NCBI RefSeq assembly: GCF_003725415.1
Contig: NZ_RJQC01000003.1
Span: 95,861 to 159,860, forward strand
Source: Absicoccus porci
GTDB taxonomy: Bacteria > Bacillota_I > Bacilli_A > Erysipelotrichales > Erysipelotrichaceae
Direction: 5' to 3'
Length of the DNA: 64,000 bases
The number at the start of each line of letters is the position of its first letter. The first letter of the stretch is position 1. Positions 59,062 to 64,000 of this stretch are shown here, one piece after another. The notes beneath the pieces are model-generated. The model did no database searches. It was not told the DNA's origin and saw nothing but the letters and a program-made list of their open reading frames with translations. Both the position numbers and the translations under genes were made by a program.

Positions 59062-59898
59062 ATGCGAAGACTAAATCATCTACAACGAGTATTAGCGATA
59101 TTGATCGTCATTGTTCTTGGTATCGGAACATGCATGATTGGTTTAAGACAACAAGCTTTATCGAACATGGGATACAGTGCTTGGACATATATTCAATATG
59201 GATTGATTGAATATCCAATCACATCGTTAGCGAATGTTTTTAATGATGTTGCTAACCTCTGGCATCAACAAGATGATAATGAATATTTAAAACAAGAACT
59301 AGCAGAACAAAAAAGCTATAAAACGTTATATGAAGAAGAATCAAATAAAAATGAAGAATTAGAAAAGCTACTGGATGTAAAAAATTCAAATAGCAGTATG
59401 AAAATGATTAGTTGTTCCGTCATTCGTCGTTCAAGTGAGACATGGAATCAAAGTATCACTATTTCAGCGGGAAGTTCACAAGGTGTAAAAGTCGGTATGC
59501 TGGTGCAAAGCAGTGAAGGTATGATTGGTTTAGTCACAAAGACGCAGGTCAATACAAGTACGGTTGAACTATTGACCAGTGAGAACTTGGTGAATGATAT
59601 TGCGGTAAAGATTTCTTTACAAGATGGATCCACAGTTGAAGGTGTCATTCAATCGTATGATCCAGATCGTAATGAGTATTCTATGTCACTTTTCAACAAT
59701 GATGCAACCGTAACCAGTGGACAAGCCGTCGCAACAAGCGGACAAGGTGGCAATTATCCAAGTGGCATTTTTGTGGGTACAGTAACAGAAGTCGAACGTG
59801 ATGATTCATCGATTATTTCTACGGTCTATGTGAAACCGGTATCTAATATGCAAAGCTTTAAATATGTGATGGTTGTTGGAAACGGGGATGCATCATGA
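59062..59898 (+). CDS. mreC: Rod-shape protein MreC
   Basis: A 278-residue protein with one membrane helix (about 10-29), a coiled coil (75-115: NEYLKQELAEQKSYKTLYEEESNKNEELEKLL) and a double beta-barrel domain (SITISAGSSQGVKVGMLV; ATSGQGGNYPSGIFVGTV). It links PBPs to the elongation machinery from outside the membrane. SD is GAGGG; TATAAT at 59034-59039 is a possible -10. mreB is not next to it. It overlaps mreD by four bases. Confidence 0.94.
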   Translation: MRRLNHLQRVLAILIVIVLGIGTCMIGLRQQALSNMGYSAWTYIQYGLIEYPITSLANVFNDVANLWHQQDDNEYLKQELAEQKSYKTLYEEESNKNEELEKLLDVKNSNSSMKMISCSVIRRSSETWNQSITISAGSSQGVKVGMLVQSSEGMIGLVTKTQVNTSTVELLTSENLVNDIAVKISLQDGSTVEGVIQSYDPDRNEYSMSLFNNDATVTSGQAVATSGQGGNYPSGIFVGTVTEVERDDSSIISTVYVKPVSNMQSFKYVMVVGNGDAS

Positions 59899-60461
59899 AA
59901 TTGCGTACACTCTTCGTATTTTTGTTGATCATGGCTCTTCTTGATACTTTGATCGTTTATATTTGGCCGCCTGATTTTACTTTTCAAGCCATATCATGTG
60001 TTCCACATCTTTGTTTTATGGCTTTATTGTTATTGGTATATAAACGAAACTGGATTGATCGTGTATTAATGGGAATATTATGTGGACTCATTTATGATTA
60101 TTTCTTTTTATCCACTTTTCCTTTATCTACGATTTTATTTCCAGCTGCCTGCTTTGGATTGGGATGGCTCATTGAAAAAGTAAGTGATGATGTACGATGG
60201 TTGTCATTAGGAACGATGGGTTGTGTGATCTTGTTAGATATTCTTCCTTTTATCGTTTCAAAGCTTTTTGGTCAAGTTACCGTTTCTTTTAGCCGATGGT
60301 TTGTTCATGTTGAATTATTGACCATTGTCTTCCATTGTGCTGCTTTATTGGCTCTTTACTATATCATTGATGTTATGGATCGCATTTCTACACGACATTC
60401 AAATCAGAAAAATGCGATGGAAAAAAAGAATTATCGTCGAATTCGTTCTTTCGGGAAGTGA
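59895..60461 (+). CDS. mreD: Rod-shape protein MreD
   Basis: A 188-residue membrane protein with about five helices; its position after mreC and the GLIYDYFFLSTFPLSTILF stretch fit MreD. It belongs to the elongasome with MreC and the distant RodZ gene of this window. Sequence conservation in MreD is low, so the call depends partly on context. Confidence 0.88.
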   Translation: MKLRTLFVFLLIMALLDTLIVYIWPPDFTFQAISCVPHLCFMALLLLVYKRNWIDRVLMGILCGLIYDYFFLSTFPLSTILFPAACFGLGWLIEKVSDDVRWLSLGTMGCVILLDILPFIVSKLFGQVTVSFSRWFVHVELLTIVFHCAALLALYYIIDVMDRISTRHSNQKNAMEKKNYRRIRSFGK

Positions 60462-60484
60462 GTCATGGCTCATTTCCTTTTTGC
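60452..60484 (+). terminator. Terminator after mreD
   Basis: GGAAGTGAG-tcatgg-CTCATTTCC (one G-T pair) and TTTTT. Confidence 0.8.
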
Positions 60485-60518
60485 GTGTTAGAATGAATAA
60501 ATAGAAGTTGGTGACAAT

Positions 60519-63086
60519 ATGAAAAAACTCTTATTATTGGATGGCAATTCAATGCTTTTCCGTGCCTATTATGCAACGATGTATCGTCATTCGATGCAAA
60601 CTTCAAATGGCATTCCAACCAATGCTGTTTATGGATTTATCATGATGTTGCAAAAAGCATTGGATACGATTCAGCCCGATGCATTATTAGTTGCTTGGGA
60701 TGCGGATTCGCAAACTTTTCGAAAACAAGAATATGAACCATATAAAGGAACAAGAAAACCATTGGATGATGAATTAAAAGTTCAATTTCCAATCGTTCGA
60801 GAATTCTTGGATGCAGCCGGTATCAAACGATATGAGATTCATGGATATGAGGCCGATGATATTATCGGTTCGATGGCAAAACAATGTGAAACCAATGCGA
60901 ATACAACCATCCTAACTAGTGATCGGGATTTATTACAACTGATCGATTCATCCACAAAAGTCTTGTTGATGCAAAAAGGCATTACCGAAATGAAGGTGGT
61001 TGATAACGAAAGTTTCTCCGAAATGTATGATGGTTTATCACCCATTCAGATCATTGATCTAAAAGGCCTAATGGGCGATACAGCCGATAATATTCCGGGT
61101 GTAAAAGGTGTCGGTGAAAAAACGGCTATTCGTTTGTTAAAAGCACATCCAAGTGTAGAAGAAGTGTATACACATATCGATGAAGTCAAAGGAAAATTAA
61201 AGGAAAAACTAGAAAAGGATAAAGAAAATGCCTTTTTATCCAAACATTTGGCAACGATTTACCGCGATATGGAACTGCCATTTGGACTGGAAGCTTGTGA
61301 TTTTCATGGATTGAATGAAGCTGTAAATGATTTCTATACGAAATATGAAATGCATTCTTTTACCCAAACAAAGAAAGCCGAAACTAAAAAAGAAGTGTCC
61401 TGTAAAAAGATAGCGACTTGGAATATTCAAAGTGATTTCTTATTACCCATCTGTTCACCTGATCCATATGTAAATCAAGAACTATATGGGTTTATTGGCT
61501 TGCAAGACAATACCGTTTATTATATTTCCAAAACGGATGCATGCCAGGATTTGGCTTTTCAAACCAGTTTAATGGATGATAACTATATGACTTGGGATGC
61601 CAAAATGATGATGCATCTCTTATCTAGAAATGGATTTGAACCTTGTCTTTTTAAAGAAGATCTTCATGTAGCTAGCTTTTTACTTCATTCACAAGCAACC
61701 AATGAAGATGCTGTTTTAGAAGCTATGCATATTCTCTTGCCAGAATCGATTCATGATTTGAGTAAAAAGAATAAGGAAAAGACCAATGAAGAACGTTCAC
61801 TCGCTGTGATGCGTACGTTGATCGTGGCCTTAGAAGAAAAATATAATCAAGTATTCGATCAACTCAAGAAAGAAGAATTATTCGATTTATATGAAACGAT
61901 TGAAAAACCATTGATTCCGATTCTTTTCCAAATGGAAAAAGAAGGTATCCATATCGATCGAAAGATTTTAACCGATATGGGTGTATCCATTGCTGAAAAG
62001 ATGAATCAGATTTCTACGGCTATTTATACATTGGCGGGAAAAGAGTTCAACATCAATTCACCGAAACAATTAGCGGGGATTTTGTATGATGATTTAGGTT
62101 TGAAACATCCAGGCAAGAAGCGTTCGACTTCAGCCGATGTGTTGGAAAAGATCAAAAATCAACATGAAATCATTCCTAAGTTATTGGAATATCGAAAAGT
62201 GGCCAAAATAAAGAGTACATATATCGATGGCTTGCAGAAACATATTCAACCGGATGAAAAGATCCATACCACTTTTAATCAAACTATGACACAAACCGGT
62301 CGACTATCAAGTAGTGATCCAAACCTGCAAAATATCAGTGTACGAGATGATCAAGGAAAAGAAATTCGAAAAGCATTTACGGCACCAAAGGGAACCGTTC
62401 TTTTGTCAGCCGATTATTCACAAATCGAATTGCGTATGTTAGCACATATGGCACAAGAACCACATATGATCGAAGCTTTTAAAGAAGATCAAGATATTCA
62501 TACACGAACTGCAACTTTAATTTTCAATTGTAAACCAGAAGAAGTAACACCAGAACGTCGTCGTACCGCAAAAACAGTCAATTTTGGGATCGTTTATGGA
62601 CAAACGGATTATGGCCTTTCACAACAATTGAATATCACAAGAGTGGAAGCCAAAGAATTTATGAATGCTTATTTTTCAAATTATTCTCATATTCATCAAT
62701 ATATGAATGGATTGATTGATTTCTGTAAAGAACACGGCTATGTGGAAACGATGTTTCATCGCCGACGGGATATTCCGGAAATCAACGATAAGAATTTTAT
62801 GACACGTGAATTTGGAAAACGAGCAGCCATGAATGCACCAATTCAAGGCAGTGCGGCCGATCTAATCAAGATTGCAATGATCAAAGTGGATCAAGCTATG
62901 AAAAAGGCACAAGTACGATCAAAAATGCTTCTGCAAATTCATGATGAATTGATCTTTGAAGTGCCAGAAGAAGAACTGGAAATGATGAAACAATTAGTGA
63001 AAGAAACCATGGAACATGCTTTGGAATTATCGGTTCCATTGAAAGCTTCATTGGCTTATGGACCGACATGGTATGAGGCAAAATAA
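60519..63086 (+). CDS. polA: DNA polymerase I
   Basis: An 855-residue polymerase. The 5'-3' exonuclease domain (1-290) has LLLDGNSMLFRAYYA and GLMGDTADNIPGVKGVGEKTA. The middle domain (about 295-460) lacks the DxE motif of a proofreading exonuclease, so it is probably inactive, as in Bacillus stearothermophilus Pol I. The polymerase part has motif A DYSQIELRMLAH, motif B RRTAKTVNFGIVYG and motif C QIHDELIFE. It fills gaps and removes Okazaki primers. The stop overlaps the mutM start (TAATG). Confidence 0.97.
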   Translation: MKKLLLLDGNSMLFRAYYATMYRHSMQTSNGIPTNAVYGFIMMLQKALDTIQPDALLVAWDADSQTFRKQEYEPYKGTRKPLDDELKVQFPIVREFLDAAGIKRYEIHGYEADDIIGSMAKQCETNANTTILTSDRDLLQLIDSSTKVLLMQKGITEMKVVDNESFSEMYDGLSPIQIIDLKGLMGDTADNIPGVKGVGEKTAIRLLKAHPSVEEVYTHIDEVKGKLKEKLEKDKENAFLSKHLATIYRDMELPFGLEACDFHGLNEAVNDFYTKYEMHSFTQTKKAETKKEVSCKKIATWNIQSDFLLPICSPDPYVNQELYGFIGLQDNTVYYISKTDACQDLAFQTSLMDDNYMTWDAKMMMHLLSRNGFEPCLFKEDLHVASFLLHSQATNEDAVLEAMHILLPESIHDLSKKNKEKTNEERSLAVMRTLIVALEEKYNQVFDQLKKEELFDLYETIEKPLIPILFQMEKEGIHIDRKILTDMGVSIAEKMNQISTAIYTLAGKEFNINSPKQLAGILYDDLGLKHPGKKRSTSADVLEKIKNQHEIIPKLLEYRKVAKIKSTYIDGLQKHIQPDEKIHTTFNQTMTQTGRLSSSDPNLQNISVRDDQGKEIRKAFTAPKGTVLLSADYSQIELRMLAHMAQEPHMIEAFKEDQDIHTRTATLIFNCKPEEVTPERRRTAKTVNFGIVYGQTDYGLSQQLNITRVEAKEFMNAYFSNYSHIHQYMNGLIDFCKEHGYVETMFHRRRDIPEINDKNFMTREFGKRAAMNAPIQGSAADLIKIAMIKVDQAMKKAQVRSKMLLQIHDELIFEVPEEELEMMKQLVKETMEHALELSVPLKASLAYGPTWYEAK

Positions 63087-63916
63087 TGCCGGAAGGTCCT
63101 GAAGTACAAGTTGTTGTGTCAACGTTAGAACGACAACTTCAAGATTGCATGATCAATAACGTCGATGTTTTTTATGATAAGTTGATCGCATATCCTAGTG
63201 TGGATTCATTTTGTCAACAAATACAAGGTCAAACGTTCCATACATTTTCCCGAATTGGAAAATATCTTTTATTTACATTGGATACTTCGATTTTAGTTGT
63301 TCATTTACGGATGGAAGGACGCTTTTACATTTATGACCAACAACCTCCTGTTAGTAAACATATTCATTCGATATGGCATATGAAAGATGGACGAAATGTT
63401 TGTTATCACGACACACGAAAGTTTGGTCGAATGTGGCTCTATCCCAAGACGGAAGAAATCACAAAATTACCTGCTTTAAAAAATGTTGGATATGATTTTA
63501 CGGATCCTCGTGCTGATGCGATGTATTTCTATCAACAGATTCATTCTGCACATCGACCTTTAAAAATGGCCCTTTTGGATCAATCCATCATTGCGGGGAT
63601 TGGTAATATCTATGCGGATGAAATTTGTTTTGCGACTCGGTTAGATCCAAGAAGTCGTTGCAATCGGATATCAAAAAAAGATTGTGCAAATATCATTATT
63701 CAAATGCGAAAGATCTTATCGGAAGCCATTGCTTGTGGTGGGACGACCATTCGTGATTATACGTCCAGTTTAGGTGTTTCTGGACGATTTCAAATTCATT
63801 TACAAGTCCATGCAAGAAAAGGGGAACCTTGTCCTGTATGTGGCCATACAATTGAGAAAATTACAGTTGGACAAAGGGGAACGTATTTATGTCGATATTG
63901 TCAAAAAAGAAAATAA
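63086..63916 (+). CDS. mutM: Formamidopyrimidine-DNA glycosylase
   Basis: A 276-residue glycosylase/AP lyase that removes 8-oxoguanine. PEGPEV places the catalytic Pro and Glu right after the initiator Met. The helix-two-turn-helix is IIAGIGNIYADEICF and the zinc finger CPVCGHTIEKITVGQRGTYLCRYCQ. The order polA-mutM-coaE is that of many Bacillota. Confidence 0.97.
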   Translation: MPEGPEVQVVVSTLERQLQDCMINNVDVFYDKLIAYPSVDSFCQQIQGQTFHTFSRIGKYLLFTLDTSILVVHLRMEGRFYIYDQQPPVSKHIHSIWHMKDGRNVCYHDTRKFGRMWLYPKTEEITKLPALKNVGYDFTDPRADAMYFYQQIHSAHRPLKMALLDQSIIAGIGNIYADEICFATRLDPRSRCNRISKKDCANIIIQMRKILSEAIACGGTTIRDYTSSLGVSGRFQIHLQVHARKGEPCPVCGHTIEKITVGQRGTYLCRYCQKRK

Positions 63917-64000
63917 TTGGATTGACTGGTTCCATGGGGGCCGGAAAGTCTCAGGTTTCAAAATACGTAGCGAAGCGATATCCAGTGTTAGATTGTGATC
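63889..64000 (+). CDS. coaE: Dephospho-CoA kinase, 3' end outside window
   Basis: The first 37 codons only. IIGLTGSMGAGKSQVSKY is the Walker A region and VLDCD the start of the next strand, both typical of CoaE, the last step of coenzyme A synthesis. ATG at 63889 is preceded by AAAGGGGA and lies 28 bases inside mutM in another frame. Confidence 0.9.
   Translation, partial: MSILSKKKIIGLTGSMGAGKSQVSKYVAKRYPVLDCD

Overview
The window looks like chromosome of a low-GC Bacillota, most likely Erysipelotrichia (inferred from gene content and order, not from a search). Housekeeping order recalls Bacillus in several blocks: rodZ-pgsA-cinA-recA, pcrA-ligA-camS, radC-mreC-mreD and polA-mutM-coaE. There is no prophage, insertion sequence, CRISPR array or rRNA.

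Layout. 1-1200: the start of a 2-hydroxyacyl-CoA dehydratase subunit and tRNA-Thr, both on the minus strand. 1.3-4.5 kb: rodZ-pgsA-cinA-recA. 4.5-6.6 kb: an isochorismatase-like hydrolase, an alpha/beta hydrolase and an amidohydrolase remnant without metal ligands. 6.6-9.6 kb: a methionine T-box leader and the metN-metI-metQ transporter. 9.7-11.3 kb: a frameshifted arylsulfotransferase. 11.5-19.7 kb: sbcD-sbcC, two iron-sulfur proteins, an rRNA-type methyltransferase, an AEC carrier and a large unknown protein. 19.7-26.2 kb: an ECF S component, then pcrA-ligA-camS and a small membrane protein. 26.3-30.4 kb: a MarR regulator with a heterodimeric ABC exporter, divergent from an RlmCD-type methyltransferase. 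31.7-33.4 kb: tRNA-Leu, a secreted NlpC/P60-like protein and a decayed gene. 33.4-39.8 kb: lysC-asd divergent from thrC-thrB-ACT protein, then a DUF1461 protein and maf. 39.9-45.1 kb: HU, CBS-type pyrophosphatase-pepT, a PP2C phosphatase, an unknown gene and an Ig-like surface protein. 45.2-50 kb: GntR-ilvC, glgB and a chromate transporter pair. 50-56.6 kb: cysK with its CymR-like regulator, pfkA, a DtxR-type regulator, a U32 protein and eno. 56.7-58.3 kb: tRNAs Ser-Asp-Gly-Asp, a frameshifted thioredoxin-like gene and tRNA-His. 58.3-64 kb: radC, mreC-mreD, polA-mutM-coaE.

The most interesting signal is the leader of cysK (minus strand, 50876-51006). It holds a small open frame with its own Shine-Dalgarno sequence, three consecutive Cys codons at positions 5-7, and an end that overlaps the cysK start. 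This is the expected layout for cysteine-dependent control of translation. Together with the CymR-like gene next door it suggests two layers of control of cysteine synthesis.

Other regulatory signals are a pair of FadR-type operators on the ilvC promoter beside a GntR gene, overlapping divergent lysC and thrC promoters, and at least six genes whose -10 box lies 6-7 bases before the start codon, suggesting leaderless mRNAs. Two genes (arylsulfotransferase, thioredoxin-like) each need one base restored to read through; real decay and sequence error cannot be told apart from this sequence alone.
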